A DNA stretch of 64,000 bases from Odobenus rosmarus divergens (Eukaryota > Chordata > Mammalia > Carnivora > Odobenidae). Every line of letters starts with the position of its first letter. The first letter of the stretch is position 1. The translations under genes and the position numbers were made by a program. The notes under the pieces are model-generated. The model saw only the letters and a list, made by a program, of their open reading frames with translations. It was not told the origin of the DNA and searched no databases. The stretch is taken from assembly GCF_000321225.1 (NCBI RefSeq), contig NW_004451858.1:1-64000 (forward strand), in the 5' to 3' direction. Positions 23,700 through 35,460 of the stretch are shown piece by piece.

Positions 23700-23870
23700 G
23701 GGCACCTGGGTGGCTCAGTCCATTAAGCGTCTGCCTCCAGCTCAGGTCATGATCCCAGGGTCCTGGGATGGAGCCCTGAGTTGACTCCCTGCTCAGCAGG
23801 GAGTCCGCTTCTCCCTCTCCCTCTGCCCCCAAAACCATCTCTGAAGTAAATAAAATCGTAAAAAAAAAAA
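23700..23870 (+). mobile_element. Can-SINE
   Basis: Head GGGCACCTGGGTGGCTCAGTCC, CCCAGGGTCCTGGGATGG, a shortened CT-rich body, and the A-tail at 23860-23870. Flanks AGATAACAG and AGATGGTAACAG suggest a decayed duplication. Confidence 0.92.
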
Positions 23871-24179
23871 GATGGTAACAGAAAGCTCCATTGGTCTATA
23901 CAGGAACAGAGTTGTGGGAAGCCTTTTTGAAGATAAAAAGGGACATGCGCAGAAGATTATATACTACTATGAACAAACCTACCATCAGTTTGTACATGTT
24001 TCTCCTTAGGAATTACCTCTAAAGGACCCAGTATGTGTACCAAAATAATCTCTTACCCTTTACCAAAAACCCCTCTGCCACTGGTTATAAAATGTTAATC
24101 CTGGTCTAAATATTTTTGGCAAAGTTTCTTCCCAGGAGATTAGAAGAGTGCATTGCTCAATAGAAAGAGCTGAAATGCT

Positions 24180-24305
24180 ACCCTAGTCCCACTCCTGGAG
24201 ACTCTGATTCAATTGATTGATTCAGTTGATTGGAACAGGATCCCAAGGACCTGGATATTTAACAAATACCACAAGTGATTCTATCTGTAGGTTTAAGAAA
24301 CACCG
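24180..24305 (+). repeat. MER5-like hAT fragment
   Basis: CCACTCCTGGAGACTCTGATTCA...GGATATTTAACAAATACCACAAGTGATTCTATCTGTAGGTTTAAGAAACACCGCTG follows the layout of MER5-type non-autonomous hAT elements, which end in the TTTGAGAAACACTG terminal inverted repeat. Confidence 0.5.
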
Positions 24306-24409
24306 CTGTGGCCGTGGTGAAGCACTGAAGAGCTTTCAGCAGGAACCTGGCACCACCCACACTATGCTGAAACCAATTTCTAAATGCTATCATCTGGAGA
24401 GTTTAGTGC

Positions 24410-25262
24410 TTTGAGTCTGAGATTGGCTTCTTGGAATTTGCTAGGTAGCTGTTAAAAATCCCAATACCCAGGCCAGAGTACCCCAGGCCAATTACCAAAG
24501 AACCTCTAGAGGTAGGATCCAGACACAGCATTTTTTGTTTGTTTGTTTTAATGGAGACAGATAAAGACACTTTATTCTGACATGTTACGGTTACAATGAG
24601 AACTTCCAAAATTCCAAAGGTTCAAGTAAAACATAGAATTTTACAAATTAAAAACATACAATTTATGTACACAGTAAAAACTATCTAACATAACTACATA
24701 AACCAATGATGCAAACAGAAAAAAAGGAAGCTGCTACCGTTGAAGTGAACCAGGTCCACAGCTGTGGGGCCATACCACACATCACGACCACAGGGCCCAG
24801 GTGGATGCCTCTGGCCTTTCCAGAGGCAATCTTGTTTCCGAGGACCATGTCAGTGCACAATTTTGCATAAGAAATGTCATATGGTTGGTTGGGTCAAGCA
24901 AGCAAGTGTCCATTCCAGCCAAGGACCGTTAAACAAGGTCATGAGCGAATCATCCACCTGAGCACCAAGGTCCCACAGTCGGGAGGGATTCTCGCTCCCC
25001 CACCCACCATTTACCTCGGCTCAGGAACCACGAAACACCAAGCTGGAGATGAAACACAGAAAACTGTCTCTAACTAACCCCAGAGCCTCCTCTGTGGATT
25101 TTATTTATGGACAAGCCCTATCACCCAGAGGTGAGATGTTGACAAGGTGGGTTTCTAACTATTAAAGGAGTTAGTCTTCTAGTTATTTTGTTACAAGTGC
25201 AGACACAGCATTTTAAAGCTCTCCAGGTGATTCTAATGTATAGCTAGGTTAGAACTGATGAA
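24410..25262 (+). repeat. MER5-like hAT fragment split by a retrocopy
   Basis: The left part (24430-24534) and right part (25200-25262) join into one MER5-like element: '...CCAGACACAGCATTTT | AAAGCTCTCCAGGTGATTCTAATG...'. The intervening 24535-25199 is a later insertion. Confidence 0.55.
24535..25199 (-). pseudogene. processed retrocopy of a 3' UTR (parent gene not identified)
   Basis: A 665-bp insertion is bounded by perfect 15-bp duplications CAGACACAGCATTTT (24520-24534 and 25200-25214). Read on the minus strand, it ends with AATAAA (plus-strand TTTATT at 24571-24576), then about 20 bases later an A-rich tail of AAAC units. These are the marks of L1-driven retrotransposition of a polyadenylated mRNA. 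No sizeable open frame runs on the minus strand and the body looks like 3' UTR, so the copy is 5'-truncated and inert. I could not name the parent gene. It is not a Can-SINE or an L1 tail. Confidence 0.8.
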
Positions 25263-25289
25263 ATACTAAGCATTATTCTCCCTGGCTCC

Positions 25290-25725
25290 TTACTCACACA
25301 TTATGACCCATCTATTTCTCCAGTAGGCTTTCAGCTCTAGTAATGAAAAGCTAAAGCTCATTGGATTAGCCATGAGGATCCCTGCTTTATTTTTCATCAT
25401 AGAACTTATCACTACCTAACATTTTAATATACTTTGGTAGTATTTAAAATACACATACACAGGGGCACCTGGGTGGCTCAGTTAATCTGATTCTTGATTT
25501 CAGCTCAGGTCATGATGTCAGGGTCATGAGATTGAACCCTGCATAGGGCTCTGCAGTGGATGTGGAGCCTGCTTAAGATTCTCTCTCTCCCTCTTCCTCT
25601 GTCCCCTTGCCCACCTCCGCCCCATCACTTGTTCTCTCGCTCTCAAAAAAAAAAAAAAAAATACACACACACACGAGTCTATTTCCCCTCTGGAATGCAT
25701 GTTTCATTAGATTGGGAACTTCTAA
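25290..25725 (+). repeat. L2 fragment, split by a Can-SINE
   Basis: '...GCTTTATTTTTCATCATAGAACTTATCACTACCTAACATTTTAATATAC' followed, beyond the SINE, by 'CCCCTCTGGAATGCATG' resembles the L2 3' region. Diverged. Confidence 0.5.
25461..25657 (+). mobile_element. Can-SINE, older subtype
   Basis: Head AGGGGCACCTGGGTGGCTCAG, older 'TGATTCTTGATTTCAGCTCAGG' segment, CT-rich body and an A17 tail. Flanking AAAATACACATACAC (25446-25460) and AAAATACACACACAC (25658-25672) are near-identical duplications; the right one has become CA-rich. Confidence 0.92.
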
Positions 25726-27009
25726 TATATACTTAAAATTTTTTATTGTTATTAAATTGATACTGTATATAATATCAATTGGCTGAGGATGGGGAGGTAA
25801 ATATTACCATTAGCCAATGCAACCCTAACAAAGCAGACAGACTTTTCAAGATGAAAAGAAAAGAAAATAACTAGGGATTAAGGTCTTCCTGGCAATGGTA
25901 ACAGAGAGAGACCTTGTAGGCAGCAAGAAAAACTGCCCAAAATATGGGCTTGCTAATATTAGTAATATCAGCATATTGATAATGAATTTCTCCCCTCCTT
26001 AAACAGAAAAATTCACATAGATAGCTAACCATTATTAAATTTCTGTATCACAGTCTTTTAAATAATACAAATATTTAAGTAGATCTAAACTCTTTGTGGT
26101 CACAACTTCTTATACCTCTATAAAACTCAAATCAAACACAAAGTAAACCACAAACCAATGAAATATTATTTAACAAAATTAATTTAGTGTGATACATGCT
26201 GTTACCTTGCAGAAAAAAAGTGCCTGTTCTGCGTTTAACAGGAGAAAGTTGTATTTGTGTTTTTATTTTTAACTTGTCCTTCTGGTTCTTTTTATTTTGA
26301 GTAGGATGGAACATCATCTAAATTACTTTTGTTCAGATGTTGTTATTCTCCTGTTGAACAATAAATTTGTAATTTAAATGTAATCCTTAGCTTTAATGAG
26401 CACATATACTTAGTAGTGCACCTTAAAATATAGTGCTGACAAAATGTAAAATGCCGGTTGAATCAAGCTCTTCACTGTGTCACAACTATGATATTAACAA
26501 TAAATATAAGTTATTATTTGCAGAGACTGGATCTCCTTACACTGCAAATATGATGAAACACAAGGACTCAGGTTACCAAATGATAGTAGATATCATTTAT
26601 GTTTGTGTGTGTATATTTTTCAGATAAATAAACATTACATAAAAGATGGAAGGATTCCAAAAAGGCCAACAGCAGTACGTCAGAATTGTGAGATCATAGA
26701 TCATTTTGGATTTTTGTTTCTGTTTTGTTTCCAAAACAAATATGCATTAGTTGAATAATAAAAAGCTCTCCCTTTTCCTAAATATTCTGTTACAAAGTGA
26801 AGGGTTTCAGAAAGTTTCATGTAGTATGAGCTGATTCTGTAAGGAAAGAAATGATTCAACTGTATTTCGATGTTTTGAAAAATGTCTATATGTATACATA
26901 CCTAAAACTGAACAACAGCTATCTCTGGGTAATAAGATTACAGATCATTGTTTTCCTTCATGCTTTTATGTATATAGCAGGCACCTCCTACCATTGCTGC
27001 CAATGAGTC
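25726..27009. other. unique intergenic DNA
   Basis: AT-rich. No gene or clear repeat is seen. Confidence 0.45.
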
Positions 27010-27500
27010 ACATACCTAGCCATTGGGCTGTTGTGTAATCTGCTCCCTTGAAAGGTGAGCAAGACTTACTAACCTGTTTCTAACAAACAGAACGCAGCAG
27101 ATGTGATGGAATGTCAATCTCAAGATGAGGTTTAAAAAACAAAAAGAAAAACACTGCTTCCATATTGAGCACTCTTGCACTTTCTTGGGACACTTGTCCT
27201 GGGGAAGCTAGCTGCTGTATTGTAAGGCAGGCATAGGAGAGGCCCATGTGGTGAAGGACCAACCTGCCCTTAGTGAGTATAGATGCAAATCTGCCCTGCT
27301 GTTCCCTCCCCGTCCCCAGTAGAGCCTTCAGATAAGGCCACAGTCCTGACTGTGATCTTGACTGCAACCTCATGAGAGAGCTGGAGGCCAGCACACTCAG
27401 CTTGGCTGTACCAAGACCCACTGAAACGGTCAGCTAGTAAATGTTGTTGTTTAGGCCACTAAAATGTTGGAGCAATTTGTTACACAGCAAGAGATGACAA
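27010..27500 (+). mobile_element. solo LTR, MaLR/ERVL-like
   Basis: Blocks in order are 'GTGATGGAATGTCAATCTCAAGATGAGGTTTAAAAAAC', 'GGGAAGCTAGCTGCTGTATTGTAAGGCAGGC', 'GGAGAGGCCCATGTGGTGAAGGACC', 'GTAGAGCCTTCAGATAAGGCCACAG' and a 3' end 'TAAATGTTGTTGTTTAGGCCACTAAAATGTTGGAGCAATTTGTTACACAGCAAGAGATGAC'. This is the plus-strand order of a common placental LTR. No viral genes are attached. A 113-codon minus-strand frame inside it is meaningless. Confidence 0.65.
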
Positions 27501-29089
27501 TAAAATGAGAGTCTTGGTCAGTTAGGTTCCCCTTTCCTTGTTTCCTTCCCTTTTTCCCTTTTTCTTTTTTCCAGACTAACATGGCTCAGTAGGATCACTC
27601 AGACTGCTGGGAGCCTACTCTCAGTGGCCTTCGCTAACACTATGCTCCAACTCCCTGTCCTCTTGCTCCAGTTTTGTCCGGGCCCACACCCATCATTTCC
27701 CACCGTAAGCTGTTGCTGAAATCTGCAGTTTACACTTTTTAATAAAAGTGACCCCAGACTCCAGGAAATTGGTGTTGCTCTAACAATAAGCCCAAGCCGC
27801 CTCTTGAAACCATCTTTGGAGTGAATAGGTACAAGAATCTTGTGCTCTGGTGTTTGCCTTGGGATTCCTCACCCTAAAGAAAGAGCAGCAGTTTCTTCAC
27901 GAGTAACACAATTAACGGATTAGGTTATCCCCCAAACACTAAATAAATATATCTCTTCCTTGCTATAGTCAGAGACACAAAAATTGGAATCTTAAAGGTG
28001 AAGAGGAAATGATGGAAAGTGAGAGAGGAGCCATGTGATTAGACACCTAAATGGAGGTAGGCAAGCATGTCCCCATCACGAACGGCACCAAGCGCCACTT
28101 CCTGCACAGCAGCTACTGTATATATGGCACTTATCACTGATCCCAGATTCCTTATGACATGCCTGAATCAGGAATAATATGGTAATTTTCACAGTTACAG
28201 AGTGGAAAATATTTATGGTGTAGCAGCTGAATGTGTCTTTATTTCACATTCTAAGAATCATGCTACAGGATGGAAGCAAAAACATTTTGAATAAGATGTG
28301 GACAAGGCCCAGAATTCCTGCCTCAGAAGTGAGATAGCTTTTTGATAGAAAACACTCTGCCTGTTCATCAGGGTTGCTAGCTTACCATGAGCTTAATTAA
28401 AATCAATGGAGAAAAAAATTGAAGCACTATTTGGGGCGCACAAAATGTAAATGAGTCAAAATATGAAATCCCCAAATAACCTCAGATCTGGGGCTTTGTT
28501 TAGTGATCACCTTATTGACCCATTGAAAGCCATCTTTCTTCTTTTCCTCTCTTCTGCTAATTCTGCGAGAACTGGGAGATGGGACAGCCTCTAGTTCTGG
28601 AGCAGGATTTCCTACGTCACTTCCTTGTACCCCCACTCTCCCCACCTTCCATCCACCTTCTGTCTCAGCATTTTTTTCACCGTCTCTGTCCCTCTTTTAT
28701 TCATACCTACATAGCAGAAAGAACGTCAGCAAGCGGCAGAAAAAGGGTGTGTTTTTGAGCAGCCTGGAGCTTGATTCCAAACATGAAAAAAAAATGCACA
28801 TTTCTTCCTTCCTTTGACCTCATTTAGGCACAAGAGTTTCATTTTATGCACGTGTGATTCAAAGTCATACAGAAGTAAGCCGAACCACAAGTGCAGTCAA
28901 TTCAATGCAACTGATACTCCTTTATTTTCAAGAGGTTTATTTAACAGCAGCTGTACAAGTTGCAAAACTGGCCGCCTTCCTCACCCTTCCCTCTTACCAT
29001 GACCTTTGTCATGTGATCTTTGAAGTTCTTTCTCTAACGGCAGTCTATTTCTCTAATCCTTCTTTTTTCATGGGGTTAATAAAATAGAG
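27501..29089. other. unique intergenic DNA
   Basis: Contains a 44-base pyrimidine-rich tract ending CCAG (27531-27574). No gene or transposon is recognised in the rest. Confidence 0.45.
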
Positions 29090-29435
29090 TAGAAGTGTCA
29101 GTTCCAAGCCAAGACCTTAGGAGCCTACAGACCTCCACCTTCCCACACTCACAGCTCTGGCCATCAGCGGGGGACACACCCAGGCTAGCCTGCTGGAAAA
29201 TGAAAAGCACGTGGAGCAGAGCAGAGTTGCCCTACGTGACCTAGTGGAGGCCATCTTAGATCACACAATAGCCAATTCCCAGGCATGTGATCAAGCCCAG
29301 CCGAGAGCATCAGAGTCACTCGGCCTACCCTTACCCGACCTCAGACAAATAAGCAGTAAATGCTTTTTTCTTGTGTGCCACTGAAGGTCCTGTGGCTTTG
29401 TTACACAGCCTTATAATAGCAGTAGATAATGGATG
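29090..29435 (+). mobile_element. solo LTR-like repeat
   Basis: CAGGCTAGCCTGCTGGAAAATGAAAAGCACGTGGAGCAGAGCAG, GTGGAGGCCATCTTAGATCACACAATAGCC, GTGATCAAGCCCAGCCGAGA and a 3' end 'AATAAGCAGTAAATGCTTTTTTC...GGCTTTGTTACACAGCC' match a common LTR-like placental repeat in plus orientation. Confidence 0.6.
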
Positions 29436-29639
29436 CAGCAGAGTTTCAGTATCTCCTCTCACTAAAAATAAGACCCATTGTAGAGACTGATTTGGGAGGT
29501 AAATTGGCATCTCAGCATTGCTAGGGCATATATGTGTGTATGAAACAGAGAGAAAGGGCATGATCGATGAATCTCTGCATGGATGATTACAGACCACGCT
29601 TATTTCTTTTAATCTTCAAGATGGCACTTGGTGGCTTGC

Positions 29640-29800
29640 CTGCTTATTCATTTATTCATTCATTCATTGACTAACAATAATTATCAAGTAGTTCCAGCAT
29701 ACTAGACATCAGGGACATAAAGGTGAATAGGTTGTGGTCACTGCTCTTGAAGAACCTCCTGTCTATGGAACTGATGACATGCTGGAAAATACAATGGTGA
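29640..29800 (-). repeat. L2-like fragment
   Basis: TTATTCATTTATTCATTCATTCATTGACTAACAATAATTATCAAGTAGTTCCAGCATACTAGACATCAGGGACATAAAGGTGAATAGG resembles the reverse complement of the L2 3' end. Confidence 0.55.
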
Positions 29801-31299
29801 AATGAATGCTCTGCCTTCTCTCTTTTGTAAATTATAAACATGAACTGACGTTGTGCTGCAGCTAATCGTTACTAGACATCATAAATACTATCTTCTGTCT
29901 AATTTTATATGAAAAAAATGATCCAAATGGAAAAAAATAGTCAATTTGTTTATTCCTTAGTCTGTAATGTCACACCTCAAGGTAAGACTCCCTTGAAAAT
30001 ATGAAACTCTTGACATTGGCGGTATGGAAAAATAAAGTACATGTCGCTCAGTGGGTGCCAGGGACCTATATTATGTCCTACTGTTGGTTACAGAATTTTC
30101 AATATTTCCTTATCCTTTTTCACTCATATGAACTGCAGCTTATAGCAGTGGTAATCATTTCCTGTGTTTGAAAAAGAGATGAAAGCATTCATGGATGAAA
30201 GCAAGTTGGATTTAATCTCCTTCTCTCTCATCCAGTGCACTGTACTGATCATTTTCCAAAAAAACAAGACTTAAGCTCATTTTTGTCATGACAAAACTAG
30301 TTTCATAATAATCAGATGGCAATTCCTAGTGTACACAATTCTAATATAATTACTAGGAGGAAATGTAGAGGGAGTTGCAGGTTCGAGATAAAGAAAAGCC
30401 TGTGAATTTTGTATTAATGTCTCAGACTCTCTTATTTGTGCAAGTAATCAATCTTTCAGGGAGTAGAATAGTAATTCTTTGTGAAAAAAATGACAAGAGT
30501 CAGAGGAAGAAAGAAGATAATCTGAGTTCCATTCGGTACACAGCAGGTCAGCTGTGATTGACAAAGCTCATCACAAAACTATAGCTCACGGAATAATCCC
30601 AGTAGCAGAGTCTCATTTGCAGCCCAAGCAGTGTTAATGACATGTTTAACAGCTGCTTGTTGAAGTTTGGAATCTGCATTAACCCGCAGAGCAGTGAACA
30701 GAGAAATGAGGGAAAGTATTGAAATCAAGCCTTCATTATTCTGACAGCCCAGGTGAAAGGGTGTCCGGAGGTTGTGGAGAGGCGGGGAGGAGGGTCTGGA
30801 GGGTGGAGGGTTCAATTGCATGGGAGGACCATCCTGGAGATGACAGGGTCTGATCAATAAACACAGAGGACCACAAAAGCAAACTGACGCACTCAACTCA
30901 GAGACAATGAGGCAGGAGAGTCGGGCACTTGGAATGAAGTCCTGGCTTGGGACGCCAAATAGATGCAGGCATTAATAATCGCTGGAGATCAACTCGGTGT
31001 CAGCTTTTGCCACTTTGGGAAGGCCAAGGGATGCCACATCTTCAGGCTCCTTTAACCTCAAGAATAGCATTTATTCATCCCAGCTCCAAAAGCAAAGGAG
31101 TATATGTACCACAGTCTATTTTCTAGACTTCCTAAAAGAGTACTTCCTGAAATAGCTTAAATGAAGTACTAAATGTGTTTTCCTTAAATGCAACTCTTTA
31201 TAATGGCCCATTTGCTCTGTGGAAGTGTTATCTCTGGCCTTGCTGCTGGCAGAGGGCATCTGCTACTGAGGGCAAAGAATGAAGACATGGGGGAAGTGT
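29801..31299. other. unique DNA with a candidate conserved block at 30540-30760
   Basis: Most of the stretch is unremarkable. The 30540-30760 part (CAGCTGTGATTGACAAAGC, GTTAATGACATGTTTAACAGC, GCATTAACCCGCAGAG, AAGCCTTCATTATTCTGACAG) is unique, repeat-free and rich in homeodomain-like ATTA cores. Confidence 0.35.
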
Positions 31300-31505
31300 C
31301 GGAGTTTTGGGACAAATCCTAGCTTCTCCATACTTTTTAAAAGTAGACTGGGGCACCATGTGCAAATGCCCTGTGCTTCAGTGTTCTTATCCATAAAATG
31401 GGATAATAACACCCACCTTATAGAGTTGTTGTAAGGATTAAAGTAAAATGTGTAAAACCACCAGTATAAGAAGATACTTCATAAAGAGCCACCATTATTT
31501 TTAGT
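31300..31505 (+). repeat. MIR, near full length
   Basis: TTTTGGGACAAATCCTAGCTTCTCC...CAGTGTTCTTATCCATAAAATGGGATAATAACACCCACCTTATAGAGTTGTTGTAAGGATTAAAG...TTCATAAAGAGCCACCATTATT follows MIR from 5' middle to 3' end. Confidence 0.78.
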
Positions 31506-31604
31506 GGGGTTGATCACTGTCAGTAGCCCAGATGTGGTCCATCTACCCAAAAGATCTCATTGGCACAAAGTGGCATACACACACACACACCCTGCCTTTT
31601 GATA

Positions 31605-31730
31605 GAATGTCAACTCCATGACACCAGTGCATTTGTTTCTACTTTGTCCACTGATTCATCTCAAATACCCCAAACTGTGGCTGGCACATAATAGTCACTC
31701 AAGAAAATATTTGTGGGTGACTAAACCTGC
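31605..31730 (+). repeat. L2 3' end
   Basis: GAATGTCAACTCCATGACACCAG...CCAAACTGTGGCTGGCACATAATAGTCACTCAAGAAAATATTTGTGGGTGACTAAA follows the L2 3' end. Confidence 0.65.
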
Positions 31731-31935
31731 TATAATCATCAGCAGTGTCTTTCACCACACTCTATTTTGCTTCTACTTAGGCCTTTCTTCATTTAAAAAA
31801 GGAAGAAGAAAAAATGGAATTTTTGAATTACAGGATCTTGGAGCTCATTTCATCAACCTCTTTATTTGAAAACAGGGATCCACCTGAGGCCCACAGAAAG
31901 GTTGAGGTTCTCTTGGCAAAAAAAGTTAGTGAATG

Positions 31936-32569
31936 AAGAAGATTCCACCACATTATGGGATTTCACAGCCGTATATGTTCCTTTACATTACGTATGGCAT
32001 GCTATTCCTTTAACCAAAACATGAGATGCTGAATTTCCATGACACTGCAGTCCTCGAAATAGGCTTACTCACAGGACATTCCTTCTTTAGCTACAGCTTA
32101 TTTTTCCTCTCAGGTCTTGTACGTCCTCTTGCATCAAATGAGGAGATCGGAGAAGTCCCTGTTTTCACACTGTTCTCTGTGGAACTGGGTGGTTCTGGGA
32201 AGGGCTGTGTGGGGTGGCTCTAAGTCCACTTCCCAACCTTTTATTCCATTTGAAATAAAGCACTTCTTTCTTCAAAACTGTTTTATATACCCAGATTTTA
32301 CATAAGATTTGTTTAGGATTAAAAAAATAAAAACAGTCTCTCTAGATACATAGCAATGTGACTAGGAGGTCTCAAGGCTACCTTCCCTCCTGTCCATTTG
32401 GACAATAGAAAGAGTAAAGTCAATCTGTCCAGAAGTCACTGGTTTCTGACTGTGACATTCACCAGCTTCTCCTCCACAAGAGGTAAGAGTCCCAACAGAG
32501 AAAGCAGGAGGGAGAGGACAAAAAGAAAGAACAAGAAGAGGAAGAAAGAAGACAGTTCTGTAGTGCTTC
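31936..32569. other. unique intergenic DNA
   Basis: No gene or clear repeat is seen. A faint MIR-like trace lies just upstream (31850-31935). Confidence 0.4.
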
Positions 32570-32725
32570 CAACGTTCTCGGGTCATGTATTTCTGTACCT
32601 GTCGTCTCATTCCATCTTCACAAAAATCCTGACACCTAAGCACCAAAGGTATTATTTTCATTTATCTTGAAGGGAAACTGAAACACTAGAAAAAATAAGA
32701 TAACCAGTCACCTCACTAAAGTGGC
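32570..32725 (-). repeat. MIR, diverged
   Basis: GTCTCATTCCATCTTCACAAAAATCCTGACACC...GTATTATTTTCATTTATCTTGAAGGGAAACTGAAACACTAG is MIR-like in reverse complement. Confidence 0.55.
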
Positions 32726-33499
32726 TTCCTTAAGGCAGCTTTGTCTTCACATATTTAGAAATCAGGAATGATCCAATGGCTTATGTCTTTGAAGTCTCAA
32801 AATACAGTCAGTACTCCTTTCCCACAGATCACGACATGTGTCTGGGGTAGCCATATATCTTCACAGAACTCTGTCACTGTGACCAATACCATGTGCATTT
32901 TTCCACTCAGTGTCTGGGTAGTGAGGGCTCTGTTGCAGATATACTAGCTAGTCATGAGGCCAATAAACAGTTAATGTAGCAAGAGAGATCATACTTCACT
33001 CCTTTTGTGGCATGCAAATGAAGATAATTAGATATTCTGCAATTGCAAGACATGCCAAGTGTTTAGAGCACCAAGGGTTCCTATTTCTGGTTTTGTGACA
33101 TTCTCGGATTCTCCCCCACTCTGCCCCCACCTTCCCCTAAGACCTCAAGATCTTTCCTAAAATTCTTGAAATGTCTTCAGATGCAAATGGTTTCAATTCA
33201 CATTTCACATATATCTACATATATGTTAGTGTAAATGTAAATATTGATTTTACACATATGTCCATGTATGCCTATTTTTAAAGACATCTACCGAGGTCAC
33301 ATACCTCAGTCCTTTATAAAAACCAAATTCAGAGAGCCACCTGGGACATGGTGGGTAAGTTTTGGGGTCTCCCTAAATTCCCCCCTCTTCTAATATAGTG
33401 CTCCCCCATTAATTATGGCTTATCCCAGCCTCTCCCACCCTCAGTCCTAAAATGTGAGGCTCCCCCTCTTTTTCTCCCCAATTGATAGAAATAGTAATA
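32726..33499. other. unique intergenic DNA
   Basis: No gene or clear repeat is recognised. Confidence 0.45.
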
Positions 33500-33725
33500 A
33501 CACCTACACATTACCTGCCATGTATTAGGTACCATGTTGGGTATTTTATAGGCATTATCTCTTATAATCCTACCAAAAGTGAGAGGGTTACTACTATCTG
33601 CCTTTTATAAGGAGAAATTAAAGTTTAGAGGCTAAATAAATGTCTAAGGGCACAGAAATACCAAGGGAGAGGATTGGTATTCGAACCTAGTTTTCCCCTA
33701 AAGCCCAGAATATTAACCATTGAAA
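33500..33725 (-). repeat. MIR, near full length
   Basis: ACCTGCCATGTATTAGGTACCATGTTGGGTATTTTATAGGCATTATCTCTTATAATCC...GGAGAAATTAAAGTTTAGAGGCTAAATAAATGTC...TTGGTATTCGAACCTAG is the reverse complement of MIR, 3' end to core. Confidence 0.7.
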
Positions 33726-33774
33726 TGCGTGTCCTGTGTCCTGCTGTCTCAGGATCTTCCCATGGAAGAATGTA

Positions 33775-33925
33775 ATCTTAGTTCATTTAACCAATGTTTA
33801 TTGAATGCCTCTTCTCTGTCAGACACACAGTCCAGCCATGGATGAAACTGACAAAAGTCCCTGTGGTCACAGTCTAAGACCAACAATAAAGAAGATGAAC
33901 AATCTGACACATCAATTCTTCATTC
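33775..33925 (-). repeat. L2-like fragment
   Basis: TTTAACCAATGTTTATTGAATGCCTCTTCTCTGTCAGACACACAGTC...AAGTCCCTGTGGTCACAGTCTAAGACC fits the reverse complement of the L2 3' end. Confidence 0.55.
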
Positions 33926-34634
33926 GTAGATGAATATTGTCGAACCTATTACTGACCAGGAGATACTTGCCTTCCCACATAGCTCTCCTAGACGTCTTCT
34001 GCCTGGTTAAAGAGAATGGCTTATAAATCGAGGAGGGAGGTAAGGTACTTTGGCAGACAGGCTGGGGGCTTCCAAGGGAGCTCTGGAAATCCGACTTCCC
34101 AGCAATCAGCTTCTTGCATAATTCCTGCCAAAAGTAGTGTTGCTACTTCAAAAGTTCAGAAATCACTCTTAAGTACTCAAGTCCAAGGAGTCCCAAGGGC
34201 TCAATGTTGAATGACAACTTGGAAATATTTTGGGGTGCACAGTTTTGATTAAGATAAAGATTATATAAATGGGGCATTGATGAATATTGTCAAGACTTTC
34301 ATGAGGAAAACAAGTGTGTGCAGATAACACCAGCAGGAGGTAAAATCCAGTTACCACTAAGACCTGGGCACCTCCTAGGCTCTTCCCAAGAGTATGCAAA
34401 AGATCTGGGATGCCACGGAAATGCCTGACATTTTTGCCTTTGAGACACATTAAGACCATGGACACACCAAGCTTTTTAATTAAAATAAAATAAAATAAAA
34501 TAAAATACAAGATGAAATTTACTTTACCCCATCCCTTTCACTACTAATAGATGCTTTAAAAAATAAATTTATTCAAGGTTTTATGCTTTGATACTTATTT
34601 TAACATAATAAAGCAGATTCAAAAAGAGCGCTGT
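33926..34634. other. unique intergenic DNA with a TAAAA tract
   Basis: No gene recognised. The pentanucleotide tract TAAAA lies at 34481-34506. Confidence 0.45.
34481..34506 (+). repeat. (TAAAA)n microsatellite
   Basis: Five uninterrupted TAAAA units. Confidence 0.95.
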
Positions 34635-34740
34635 TCAGGGTCACCTGGGCAGTTATTTACCAAACACAGATATGAGGGCCCACCAGGATATACTCAACCA
34701 GTCGGGCACAAAGCATGCATATTTTGTACCACCGATGGTG
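34635..34740. repeat. MER5-like hAT fragment
   Basis: AGGGTCACCTGGGCAGTTATTTACCAAACACAGATATGAGGGCCCACCAGG...GCATGCATATTTTGTACC is similar to a MER5-type element. Weak. Confidence 0.4.
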
Positions 34741-35034
34741 GAACTGCTAGCATTCTCGTATATAGTAACATTTAATATTCCTTATGAGGTTCAAGATAGG
34801 AAAATACTTAATTTCTTATCCCAATAATATCTTCTAGTAAAGTGGGACAAAAAATAAACTTCACATCTTGACCATATTCTTATTAAAATTCATATTCTTG
34901 ATACTGATTTCAATTGATAAAATATAATTCACCACAAGATATTACTGCAAAAAGAAAGATGAAAAAGAGCTACTTTATATATCTGTAAATACATCAATTC
35001 TTTCAGCCCCAATCCACTCCTATCCCAAGTGGAG

Positions 35035-35460
35035 TTTTAGGAGCCTCCTAGGCTGTTGTAGCAATTAGTGCCATTAACGAAATAACGACCAGGTCTCTGC
35101 CTTCGGGAACACGGTAGGATTTCACTTCCCCCCCTACTTGGAAGTAAGCTGTGGCCATGTGACTGACTTTGACCAATGAAATGGAAGTAGTGCTACTTCC
35201 AGGTAGAAGCTTTAAGAACTGGTATGATTCACCACCTTCCCAGCCTTGTGCTTCAGTGGTCCTAGAAGTGAATGTAGAGAAGGCACCTGATTCTCCAACT
35301 GACCACAATGAGCACTTCCCCACTGCTGGTCCAAGGCAGGCAACGTTAGATAAATGAGACAGAATCATCAGATGGGTTAAGACACAGTGTGAGCTGTTAC
35401 TACTGCTCACCCTAGCCCATCCTGAGGAATTCAGCTCAGAAGTGCCACATACCCTCCAAG
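35035..35460 (+). mobile_element. LTR-like ancient repeat
   Basis: Contains AAGCTGTGGCCATGTGACTGACTTTGACCAATGAAATGGAAG and later LTR-like blocks, similar to the 5' part of the family seen at 29090-29435. A 145-codon minus-strand frame crosses it but has no domain. Confidence 0.5.
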
